Below, in pieces: positions 54,794-63,014 of a stretch of 64,000 nt of DNA. Below the pieces are notes generated by a model. The model was not told the origin of the DNA, ran no database searches, and worked only from the letters and a program-made list of their open reading frames with translations. The position numbers and the translations under genes are program-made. Numbering within the stretch: position 1 is the stretch's first letter; each line of letters starts with the position of its first letter. This DNA is from JADLHS01 sp964561105 (GTDB lineage: Bacteria > Verrucomicrobiota > Verrucomicrobiia > Limisphaerales > JADLHS01): contig CAZLOH010000018.1 in NCBI GenBank assembly GCA_964561105.1, positions 1-64,000 on the forward strand. Reading direction: 5' to 3'.

Positions 54794-55230
54794 GCCGGGA
54801 TGTTGGATCAACCCACCCTCGTTCGCGAGTTCATTCCGCAGTCGTTGCAGCACAAACTGGTCGTTGTGGTGTCGGGGCATCGCGGACGATTCTTGACACC
54901 GCCCCGGAGCGCGGCTGTGTGCGCAGCACCAGCCGCAGCAGTCCGAAAACATAGGCCACAGTGAATCGCTCAACGGGTTGAGGTTGTCACCTGGCGCGGC
55001 TGGTCGAGGACGACACAGCCGCGCCCCATTCCGGCCGCTGCCGCTCGAAATCAGAGGCCGAAGTGATTCGCTCAGCGGATTGGGGTTGGCAGCCGCGGCG
55101 GCTGTTTGAGGGCGACACAGTCGCGCTTCGCGCCCATTCAAGTTCGGGTAATTGTGCCAAGCCGCACCCGGGCGTCGCCCAGCCTCCAATCTGGCGTTGC
55201 GCATCGTGCGCCGGCCATTACCCTGTCGCC
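54794..55230. repeat. Repeat-filled gap with two tandem degenerate units
   Basis: Two direct, imperfect units of about 75-85 bp lie at 54961-55034 and 55063-55147. Shared blocks are AATCGCTCAACGG/ATTCGCTCAGCGG, TTGAGGTT/TTGGGGTT, GGCTG and GACACAGCC/GACACAGTC, then CGCCCCATTC/CGCCCATTC. A further GC-rich piece (54894-54945) precedes them. No gene is supported in this 437-bp gap. The pta promoter must lie near the right end. Confidence 0.75.
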
Positions 55231-56283
55231 ATGCGCTTCATTGGAACGATCATCGAAAAGTTGCAGCGGCATCCCAAACGGATTGTGTTTCCGGAGGGTG
55301 CGGAGCCTCGGGTGTTGCAGGCGGCCCGCCAATTCCACGCCTTGCGCCTGGGCGCGCCCATCCTGTTGGGTGATCGCGCCAAAGTGAAGGAAATCGCCGC
55401 CGACCTGAACATCGAGCTGGATGGCATCCGCGTGGTGAACCCGGCCGACAGTGAGGAACTGGAGAATTTCGCGCATCGTTTCCATTCGTTGCGCCGGGAG
55501 AAAGGTCTCCGGGCGGAGGAAGCGCGCGATGCCATGCGCCAGGTGAATTATTTCGGCGCGATGATGGTGGCAATGCACCAGGCGGATGGGCTGGTGTCCG
55601 GGGTCAGCCACATGATGGGCAGCACGCTGCGGCCGCTGTTCCAGATCGTCAAGGTCGCTCCGCGCGCGACCGTGGCCTCGAGTTGCATGGTCATGGAGGT
55701 CGAGGATACCCGTATCGGTGAGCAGGGCGTGTTGTTCATGGCGGATTGCGGGGTCGTGCCCGAACCTACGGTCGAACAACTGGCGGAGATCGCCCTCGCC
55801 ACGGCGCAACTCGCGAAACACCTGCTCAACGTCCGGCCCCGCGTGGCCATGCTGTCTTTCTCCACCAAGGGCAGCGCAACGCATCCTTCCATCGGCCGCG
55901 TGCAGGCGGCCACGGCGCTGGCGCGACAGCGCGCCGAACAGAAGTTGTTCGAGTGCGATTTCGACGGCGAACTCCAGGTGGACGCCGCGCTCGTGCCGGA
56001 CATTGCCGACATCAAATCCGCTGAGAGCAAGGTGGCGGGCAAGGCGAACGTGCTGATTTTTCCCGATCTGAACTCCGGCAACATCGCGAGCAAGCTGGTG
56101 CGCCTGGTTGGTCATGCGAACGCCTACGGACAAATTCTGCTCGGGCTGGATCGTCCGGCGGCGGACGTCTCGCGCGGATCAAATTCACACGACATCCTCG
56201 GCGTGGCCGCCATCGTCGGCGCGCAGGCCATTGCCTACCACGAATTGTTTCCCGGCGCGGGCAAGAGCATCCCGGGCGAGTAA
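55231..56283 (+). CDS. pta: Phosphate acetyltransferase (PTA domain only)
   Basis: Pta interconverts acetyl-CoA and acetyl phosphate. The 350-residue protein consists of the PTA_PTB catalytic domain only: RIVFPEGAEPRVLQAARQF, YFGAMMVAMHQADGLVSGVS, VPEPTVEQLAEIALATAQLA, MLSFSTKGSATHPSIGRV and FPDLNSGNIASKLVRLVG. Start ATG 55231 gives the usual N-terminus; frames further upstream are repeats. The regulatory N-terminal part of large Pta enzymes is encoded by the next gene, 5 bp downstream. No acetate kinase is in the window. Confidence 0.93.
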   Translation: MRFIGTIIEKLQRHPKRIVFPEGAEPRVLQAARQFHALRLGAPILLGDRAKVKEIAADLNIELDGIRVVNPADSEELENFAHRFHSLRREKGLRAEEARDAMRQVNYFGAMMVAMHQADGLVSGVSHMMGSTLRPLFQIVKVAPRATVASSCMVMEVEDTRIGEQGVLFMADCGVVPEPTVEQLAEIALATAQLAKHLLNVRPRVAMLSFSTKGSATHPSIGRVQAATALARQRAEQKLFECDFDGELQVDAALVPDIADIKSAESKVAGKANVLIFPDLNSGNIASKLVRLVGHANAYGQILLGLDRPAADVSRGSNSHDILGVAAIVGAQAIAYHELFPGAGKSIPGE

Positions 56284-56288
56284 GGGCA

Positions 56289-57371
56289 ATGAGAAACAAC
56301 ACCACGCCCCGGGTCTTCATCGCCGCGACCCGGCAAAACGACGGCAAAACCACCACCTCGCTCGGCCTCATTGCCGGGTTGCAAAGGAATTTTCCACGCA
56401 TCGGCTACATCAAGCCGGTGGGCCAGCGCTTTGTCGCCATTGCCGAACAGAAGATTGACGAGGACACGGTGCTGATGGATTCGGTGTACGGACTGAACTG
56501 CCCGCTGGTGGACATGAGCCCGATTGCGGTGGAGCCGGATTTCACGCGGAAATATCTGCAAGCGGCGAACAACGACACGTTGGTCAAAAAAATTCAGGAC
56601 GCGTTTGACCGGGTGGCGTGGGAGAAAGATTTCGTGCTTTGCGAAGGTTCGGGTCATGCCGGTGTAGGCGCGGTGTTCGATTTGTCAAACGCCCAGGTGG
56701 CGAAGCACCTGAAATGCAAAGTCATCATCGTCACGCGCGGCGGCATCGGCAAACCCATTGACGAGGTGGCGCTCAATCAAGCCCTGTTTGAGAAGGAGGG
56801 AGTCGAGATCATCGGCGTGATCTTGAACAAGGTGCTGGAGGACAAGGTGGATTACGTCACCGACTTCGCGCGGCGCGGTTTGAAACGCAAGGGGCTGGAG
56901 TTGCTGGGGGTCATCCCCCACCAGACCATCTTGAGCCAGCCGACGACGGACCTGGTGCGCGAAGAACTGAACGCCGAGGTGCTCAACCGGCCCGCCACGC
57001 TCAACGCCGCGGTGGAGGAGGTCATCGTCGGCGCCATGGGCGCGCACAACGCGCAACGCTTTTTCCAACCCGGCGTCCTGTTGATCACGCCCGGCGACCG
57101 CGAGGACATGCTGACGGCGGCCTGCACGCAGGGCGCGAACATGGCGGGGATTGTCCTGACCGGCGGGTTGCAACCGGGCAAAGAAGTGTTGCAACAGTTG
57201 CAATCCATGCGGATTCCTGTGTTGCTCGCCCGGGAGGACAGCTATCAAGTGGCTTCCACGGTGCATGATTTGACCGTGAAGACCCGGCCCACCGACGCGC
57301 AAAAAATTTCCCTCATACGCGACCTGGTGGCGAAGAATGTGGATCTGAAAAAAATCCTGTCCTCCCTGTGA
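56289..57371 (+). CDS. BioD-like P-loop/DRTGG domain protein (Pta N-terminal-like)
   Basis: The 360-residue protein has a BioD-like P-loop domain (FIAATRQNDGKTTTSLGLI, GYIKPVGQRFV, VLCEGSGHAGVG, IIVTRGGIGKP). A DRTGG domain follows (about residues 230-345: GVLLITPGDREDMLTAAC, IVLTGGLQP, LLAREDSYQVAST). These are the two domains fused in front of the PTA domain in long Pta enzymes such as that of E. coli. Here they form a separate protein in the same operon, 5 bp after pta. A role in controlling Pta is inferred; dethiobiotin synthesis is unlikely. Confidence 0.85.
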   Translation: MRNNTTPRVFIAATRQNDGKTTTSLGLIAGLQRNFPRIGYIKPVGQRFVAIAEQKIDEDTVLMDSVYGLNCPLVDMSPIAVEPDFTRKYLQAANNDTLVKKIQDAFDRVAWEKDFVLCEGSGHAGVGAVFDLSNAQVAKHLKCKVIIVTRGGIGKPIDEVALNQALFEKEGVEIIGVILNKVLEDKVDYVTDFARRGLKRKGLELLGVIPHQTILSQPTTDLVREELNAEVLNRPATLNAAVEEVIVGAMGAHNAQRFFQPGVLLITPGDREDMLTAACTQGANMAGIVLTGGLQPGKEVLQQLQSMRIPVLLAREDSYQVASTVHDLTVKTRPTDAQKISLIRDLVAKNVDLKKILSSL

Positions 57372-58474
57372 ACCCCACGACTCCCCTGCCCTTCAATCCC
57401 GCGCTGGCCAAACTGCCCGTCTATCAACCGGGGCGGCCCATCGAAGAAGTGGCCCGGGAACTGGGCCGGCCAGCCGCGGAGTTCATCAAACTAGCGTCCA
57501 ATGAAAATCCACTCGGTCCCTCGCCGCTGGCTCTTCGGGCCATGCGCGAGGCGCTCGCGCAGACCAACCTTTATCCCGACGGCAACGCGTTTTATCTCAA
57601 ACAAAAGCTCGCCGACAAACTCGGCGTGACGCCTGCGCACTTGATCATGGGCAACGGCTCGAATGAAGTCATCGAGTTCCTGGGCCACGCGCTGCTCACC
57701 CCGGAAACGGAGGTCGTGGTTTCGCAATACTGTTTTGCCGTTTATCCCATCGTCACCGCCTTGTTTGGAGCCAGACTGGTGACCGTGCCGGCGAAGACTT
57801 TCGGCCACGACCTCGAGGCTATGCTCGCGGCCGTGACGCCCCAAACGCGGCTGATCTTTGTCGCCAATCCCAACAATCCCACCGGAACGGTGGTGACGCG
57901 AGAGGCACTGCATCGCTTCATCCGCGCCGTGCCGCCGAACGTGCTGCTGGCATTGGACGAGGCGTATGTCGAATTTCTCGATTTGCCGCTCGATCTCCTG
58001 CCGGACATCCGTGCCGGATTGTTGCCCAATGTTTTGCTCATGCGCACGTTCTCAAAAATCTACGGCCTGGCTGGACTGCGCATCGGATACGGAATCGGCC
58101 ATCCTGACTTGATCGCCGCGCTGGAGAAGATTCGGCAACCGTTCAATCTCAACACGCTCGCCCAGGTCGGCGCGCTGGCGGCCTTGGACGACGCCAGACA
58201 CGTGGAGCGCACCCGTCGAGGCAATCAGCGCGGATTGAAAATGTTTGCCCGCGCGTTCCGGAAACTGAAGCTGGAGTTCGTCCCGTCCGCGGCCAACTTC
58301 GTCCTCGTTCGGGTGGGCGACGGCGCGCGGGTTTTTGCCGGACTCCAGCAGCGCGGCGTCATTGTGCGCCCGATGGGCGGTTACGGATTGCCGGAATGGA
58401 TCCGCATTTCCATTGGCACGCCCGGGGAAAACCGGCGCTGTCTCGAGGCGTTGACCGGCGTCTTGACGGTCTGA
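57368..58474 (+). CDS. hisC: Histidinol-phosphate aminotransferase
   Basis: HisC makes histidinol phosphate from imidazole acetol phosphate using PLP. The 368-residue fold type I enzyme shows IKLASNENPLGPSPLALRAM, LIMGNGSNEVIEFLG, FVANPNNPTGTVVTREAL and LLALDEAYVEFLD. The PLP-lysine segment is RTFSKIYGLAGLRIGYG. The GTG start overlaps the stop of the previous gene (GTGA), so it is coupled to the pta/DRTGG genes. Other his genes are not here. Related aromatic aminotransferases share these motifs, so specificity is likely but not certain. Confidence 0.9.
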   Translation: MNPTTPLPFNPALAKLPVYQPGRPIEEVARELGRPAAEFIKLASNENPLGPSPLALRAMREALAQTNLYPDGNAFYLKQKLADKLGVTPAHLIMGNGSNEVIEFLGHALLTPETEVVVSQYCFAVYPIVTALFGARLVTVPAKTFGHDLEAMLAAVTPQTRLIFVANPNNPTGTVVTREALHRFIRAVPPNVLLALDEAYVEFLDLPLDLLPDIRAGLLPNVLLMRTFSKIYGLAGLRIGYGIGHPDLIAALEKIRQPFNLNTLAQVGALAALDDARHVERTRRGNQRGLKMFARAFRKLKLEFVPSAANFVLVRVGDGARVFAGLQQRGVIVRPMGGYGLPEWIRISIGTPGENRRCLEALTGVLTV

Positions 58475-58553
58475 GCGCGAGACGCCGGGAGTTCGCCGGT
58501 GGAAATTAGTGTTGAAACCGGCCGCGAACCGAATACTTATCTGCGCCCAGAGC

Positions 58554-59852
58554 ATGGGCCATAAACCAAAATTGAAACCAACCGACCTGCGGGGCATCCT
58601 GCAATACATTCCGCGCTTTCGCGAGAAGACCTTCATCCTCGCGCTCGATGGCGCGATCGTGACCGACGAGAATTTTGCCAACATCCTGCTCGACGTGGCG
58701 GTGCTCCGCTCGTTGAACATCCGCGTGGCGCTGGTGCATGGCGCCGCGGCGCAAATCCGGGCGTTGAGCGCGGAGCAGAAAATCGCGGTCTCCAATCTCG
58801 ACGGCGCCGGCATCACCGATGCGGCCACGCTCAAGCTCGCGCTGACGGCTGCGAACCGGTTGACGCATGAAATCCTCGAGGGCCTTTCCGCCAACGATCT
58901 GCGCGCTGCCTGCACCAATGCGATCATCGCGCATCCGCTCGGGATTATTCAGGGCGTGGACCATTTGTTCACCGGCAAGGTCGAGCGCGTGGACACCGAG
59001 CTGTTGCAATCCCTCCTCGCGCAAGGAGTCGTGCCCGTCCTCCCGCCGTTGGGGTTTGACGGCGACGGCAAGACTTATCGCGTGAACTCCGACGCCGTGG
59101 CGGTGGCGGTGGCCGATGCGCTCAAGGCCGTGAAGTTGATATACATCACCACCACCGACGGATTGCACTGCCAGGGCAAACTCATCCGCCAGATGATCGT
59201 CGGGGAACTCAGCGGTTTGCTGGAAAAAAACCGGTGCGAGTTCGCGCCGGAAGCCATGTCCAAAGCCCAGCACGCCGCCGCCGCCTGCCGCGCCGGCGTG
59301 CAGCGCGTCCACATCATCAACGGCCAGGTGGACGAAGGTTTGCTGGCGGAGGTGTTCTCCAACGAAGGCATCGGCACGTTGATTTACGCCAACGAATACC
59401 AGCAGATTCGCCCGGCCAAGAAGAAGGACGTGCGAGCCATCCAGTTGCTCACGGCCAGTGCCGTCCAAACGGATGAACTGATCAAGCGCACCCGCACCGT
59501 GATCGAGAAAAATCTGACGGACTACTACATTTTTGAAATTGATAAGAATCCGGTCGCGTGCGTGGCGTTGCATGTTTATCCGGAGCAGAAACAGGGCGAA
59601 CTGGCCTGCCTTTACGTGAACGCGTCGCACGAGAACCAGGGCATCGGACGGAAGCTGATTCAGTTCATCGAAAACAAGGCGCGCGAGCTGGAGTTGACCG
59701 AGCTGATCACCCTGTCCACGCAGGCGTTCACTTATTTCCAATCCAAAGGCGGCTTTGCCGAGGGTACGCCCGAGCAGTTGCCGCCCGCGCGCCGGGAAAA
59801 GTACGAGCACAGCGGCCGCAACTCGAAGGTGCTGGTAAAAAAATTGAAGTAG
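58554..59852 (+). CDS. argA: Amino-acid N-acetyltransferase (N-acetylglutamate synthase)
   Basis: ArgA acetylates glutamate, the first step of arginine synthesis. The 432-residue length fits the two-domain ArgA family. The N-terminal amino-acid-kinase-like domain has FILALDGAIVTDENFANIL, VLPPLGFDGDGKTYRVNSD and VKLIYITTTDGLHCQGKL. The C-terminal GNAT domain has ACLYVNASHENQGIGRKLI and FAEGTPEQLPPARREKY. Start ATG 58554 (MGHKPKLKPTDLRG) is preferred over a GTG/TTG start further upstream. It follows hisC after 79 bp and could share its transcript. Confidence 0.93.
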   Translation: MGHKPKLKPTDLRGILQYIPRFREKTFILALDGAIVTDENFANILLDVAVLRSLNIRVALVHGAAAQIRALSAEQKIAVSNLDGAGITDAATLKLALTAANRLTHEILEGLSANDLRAACTNAIIAHPLGIIQGVDHLFTGKVERVDTELLQSLLAQGVVPVLPPLGFDGDGKTYRVNSDAVAVAVADALKAVKLIYITTTDGLHCQGKLIRQMIVGELSGLLEKNRCEFAPEAMSKAQHAAAACRAGVQRVHIINGQVDEGLLAEVFSNEGIGTLIYANEYQQIRPAKKKDVRAIQLLTASAVQTDELIKRTRTVIEKNLTDYYIFEIDKNPVACVALHVYPEQKQGELACLYVNASHENQGIGRKLIQFIENKARELELTELITLSTQAFTYFQSKGGFAEGTPEQLPPARREKYEHSGRNSKVLVKKLK

Positions 59853-60024
59853 GCCGCGCGTGCCTGGCCGGTGCGGAAGCGGGAAACGCCCAGTCCGCGC
59901 ATCGAAACACGCGCAAGCATCCGGTGTTCGTCGGGCGGTCCACCTTCCGCCTGCCAGGACGCCGGGTTCAGTCCGCCCCATTTCTGCTCGACGCAACCTC
60001 GGCCACTGCTACACTAACTTTGCC

Positions 60025-61260
60025 ATGTCAACTCAAGCGCCCGTTGCTCCCAAAAAGATCAACCTCCGCCGGCCGGAAATCATGGAGGCCGTCCAGGCCC
60101 AGGTGCTGTCACACTATCGCAGCCAGTTGGTCGAACGCATCCGGGCCAACGGCGGCGTGCTTTCCGCCGGCGACCTGACCGTCAAGCTGGCGAAGGAATT
60201 CGGCTTTTGCTACGGCGTGGAGCGCGCCATTGACCTCGCCTACGCCGCCAAAAAGTATTTTGCGGAAAACTCCCCCAACACCCCGATTTACCTGCTCGGC
60301 GAGATCATCCACAACCCCGAGGTCAACGACCAGATTCGCAACATGGGGATCAAGATCATCGCCCCCAAGCCGAGCGATGAGGACATCGCGAAGTTGAACC
60401 CGGGCGACGCCGTGATCATTCCGGCCTTTGGCACGGAGGTGAGCACCCGCCGCAAGCTCGAGGAAAAGGGCTGCCAGCTCGTGGACACTACCTGTGGCGA
60501 CGTGATGAGCGTTTGGAAACGCGTGCGCCAATACTCGAAGGAAGCCGTCACCAGCATCATTCACGGCAAGGCCAAGCACGAGGAAACCAAGGCCACCACG
60601 TCCCAGGCCCGCGCCTACGGCAGCGGCCATTACCTGGTGGTGTTTACGCTGACCGAGACGGATTACGTCTGTAACTACATCCTGAACGGCGGGAGCAAGG
60701 AGGAGTTTCTCGAAAAATTCAAAGGCGCCTACTCCGCCGGCTTTGACCCGGAAATTCATCTGCAAGCCGTCGGCGTGGCGAATCAAACCACCATGTTGCG
60801 CGGCGAGACCGAGGAGGTGCAACGTCGTCTCAAAGCGACGATGACGCAAAAGTACGGCGCGAGTGAAGTGGATCAGCATTTCCGCTTTTTCGACACCATT
60901 TGTGGCGCGACGCAGGATCGGCAGGACGCACTCCACAAACTACTGGCCCAACCCCTCGATCTGCTCATCGTCATCGGCGGTTACAACTCTTCCAACACGT
61001 CGCATCTGGCCGAAATGGGCGAGGCCAAGCTGCCCACCTTTTTCATCAAAAACGCCGCCAAGATGGAGTCGGACAAACTCATCGTGCATTACGACCAGCA
61101 CAAGCATTGCGAGATCGAGACGCAGGAGTGGTTGCCGGCGGGCAAGATCACCGTGGGGATCACGGCCGGCGCTTCGTGCCCAAACAATTTGATCGAGGAC
61201 ACCATCCGCCGCCTGTTTGAACTCCGCGGCATTTCCGTCCAATCCTTGCTGGCGAACTGA
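60025..61260 (+). CDS. ispH: 4-hydroxy-3-methylbut-2-enyl diphosphate reductase
   Basis: IspH is the last enzyme of the MEP pathway, making IPP and DMAPP with a 4Fe-4S cluster. Cluster cysteines are C62 (EFGFCYGVERA), C157 (DTTCGDVMSVW) and C293 (FDTICGATQDRQ). The active-site region GGYNSSNTSHLAEM is present. At 411 residues it is longer than the E. coli enzyme (316) because of an N-terminal extension and internal loops, as in plant and cyanobacterial-type IspH. ATG 60025 is preceded closely by TACACT, a possible -10 box. Confidence 0.95.
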   Translation: MSTQAPVAPKKINLRRPEIMEAVQAQVLSHYRSQLVERIRANGGVLSAGDLTVKLAKEFGFCYGVERAIDLAYAAKKYFAENSPNTPIYLLGEIIHNPEVNDQIRNMGIKIIAPKPSDEDIAKLNPGDAVIIPAFGTEVSTRRKLEEKGCQLVDTTCGDVMSVWKRVRQYSKEAVTSIIHGKAKHEETKATTSQARAYGSGHYLVVFTLTETDYVCNYILNGGSKEEFLEKFKGAYSAGFDPEIHLQAVGVANQTTMLRGETEEVQRRLKATMTQKYGASEVDQHFRFFDTICGATQDRQDALHKLLAQPLDLLIVIGGYNSSNTSHLAEMGEAKLPTFFIKNAAKMESDKLIVHYDQHKHCEIETQEWLPAGKITVGITAGASCPNNLIEDTIRRLFELRGISVQSLLAN

Positions 61261-61488
61261 CGCGCGCCCGGCGCAAATTTCCGGGATATTCCGCTCCACC
61301 AGGACTCTGATCTCCTGGGATCATGGCAGATGAGGTGGCAGGCGGGTTGTTGCGAACAGCCATGCCTTCCGGCTCGTCGCCTCGACGCTCACCCGCAGCA
61401 GGTTCACGAAGTGAAGCGCCGGTCTCTGACCCGATGCGGCGCGGCTGACCGCCAAGTTCGTGCCGGATCAGAGATTTCCAACCTGGCA

Positions 61489-62913
61489 CTATTCCAAGTC
61501 AATCGAGACGTGCTTGATTTCCAGAAACGCTTCCAACCCTTCGCTGCCCAGTTCGCGCCCCCAGCCGCTCTGTTTGACGCCGCCAAACGGACATTGCGAC
61601 GTGGTGGGTAGGCCGTCGTTGATGCCGATGACTCCGGCATCGAACGATTCCGCGAGACGAAACACGCGGGAGAGATCGCGCGTGAACGCATAAGCGGCCA
61701 GGCCGTAACTGGTATTGTTCGCCAGCTCGATCGCTTCGCGCTCGTTGTCGAACATCGTCACCGGCGCAATCGGAGCGAAGGATTCCTCGAACATGCACAG
61801 GCTGGTGCGGCTCACATTGGCCAGCACGGTCGGCTCAAAAAAATATCCGGGGCGATTCAACCGTTTGCCGCCGCACCCCACGCGCGCCCCGCCGTTCACG
61901 GCATCCTGCACGTGTTCCACCGCCTTCTCGACGGCGGCGCGATTGATCAACGGCCCGACCTGCGTCAGCGGGTCCACGCCGTCGCCCACCACCAGTTCCC
62001 GCACGCGTTCCTGCAGCAGGTGGAGGAACTCCGGGTAGATGGCGCGTTCCACGTAGATGCGATTCGCGGCAATGCACGACTGGCCGCCATTGCGGAACTT
62101 GGCCGTCAGCACGCCGTTGATCGCGGGTTCAAGTTCGCAATCGGCAAACACCAGCACGGGTGCGTTGCCACCGAGTTCGAGCGAAAGCGGCTTGAGCAGC
62201 GGCGCCGCGCCCGCGATCAATTGCCGGCCCACGTCCGTCGAACCGGTGAAGCTGATCTTGCGGCACAGCGGATTTTCCAGGAATTCCTTCCCCAGTTCCG
62301 CCGCGTCGCCGAGCACCAGTTGGAAGATGCCCTTGGGTGGTTCCACCGCCGCCACGCACTCGGCAAACGCGATGGCCGCCAGCGGACATTGCCGGGCCGG
62401 TTTCAAAATGACCGGACAACCGGCCGCCAGCGCCGGGGCAACCTTTCGTGCCGCGAGCAACAACGGAAAATTCCACGGGCTGATGGCCGCCACCACGCCA
62501 ATGGGTGATTTGATGATGAGATGGCGTTTGCTCTCCGCCTGCTGCGGCACGATGCGCCCGTAGGTTCGGCGGGCCTCCTCGGCAAACCAGCGCAGATGAT
62601 CCACGGACAGGGCCACCTCCCCCTGGCTTTGGGCGAGGGGCTTTCCGTTCTCCAAGGTGATGAGGCGCGCGATCTCTTCGCGGCGACGATCCAGTTCATT
62701 CGCCACGCGCTGCAACAATTCACCCCGCCCCTTGCCCGTCACCTGCCGCCAACCCGCAAACGCCTGCTGCGCGTGTTTGATGGCGTCGTTCAAATAGACC
62801 CGATCCACCACGGATACCCGGGCAAATTCTTCGCCGCTCGCCGGATTGACCACAGGCAACGTCGCCTCGCTCGTGTGCCACTGGCCATTCAGATAGAGCG
62901 GGTAGGTTTTCAT
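61489..62913 (-). CDS. gabD: NAD(P)-dependent succinate-semialdehyde dehydrogenase
   Basis: The 474-residue aldehyde dehydrogenase shows ISPWNFPLLLAARKVAPALA (coenzyme site), FTGSTDVGRQLI, LELGGNAPVLVF (catalytic Glu) and FRNGGQSCIAANRIYVE (catalytic Cys). The C-terminal PFGGVKQSGWGRELGSEGLE is typical of the GabD/succinate-semialdehyde dehydrogenase subgroup, which feeds succinate into the TCA cycle. No gabT or other GABA gene is adjacent, so the precise aldehyde is uncertain. It is divergent from glcD. Confidence 0.9.
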   Translation of the reverse strand: MKTYPLYLNGQWHTSEATLPVVNPASGEEFARVSVVDRVYLNDAIKHAQQAFAGWRQVTGKGRGELLQRVANELDRRREEIARLITLENGKPLAQSQGEVALSVDHLRWFAEEARRTYGRIVPQQAESKRHLIIKSPIGVVAAISPWNFPLLLAARKVAPALAAGCPVILKPARQCPLAAIAFAECVAAVEPPKGIFQLVLGDAAELGKEFLENPLCRKISFTGSTDVGRQLIAGAAPLLKPLSLELGGNAPVLVFADCELEPAINGVLTAKFRNGGQSCIAANRIYVERAIYPEFLHLLQERVRELVVGDGVDPLTQVGPLINRAAVEKAVEHVQDAVNGGARVGCGGKRLNRPGYFFEPTVLANVSRTSLCMFEESFAPIAPVTMFDNEREAIELANNTSYGLAAYAFTRDLSRVFRLAESFDAGVIGINDGLPTTSQCPFGGVKQSGWGRELGSEGLEAFLEIKHVSIDLE

Positions 62914-63014
62914 CGCGCGATTCGGGCCAGACTGTAAAGGCTGCGCCCCGAAAGCTCAACAGGACGTTTGCTTGACCGCGTCGCGCCCCGTCGAACATGC
63001 TTGCCCACAGTTTT

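Noticed and set aside
60010..60027. Near-leaderless ispH start after TACACT
   Set aside because: The -10 match is fair but no -35 hexamer fits at 16-18 bp, so the case is much weaker than serS.
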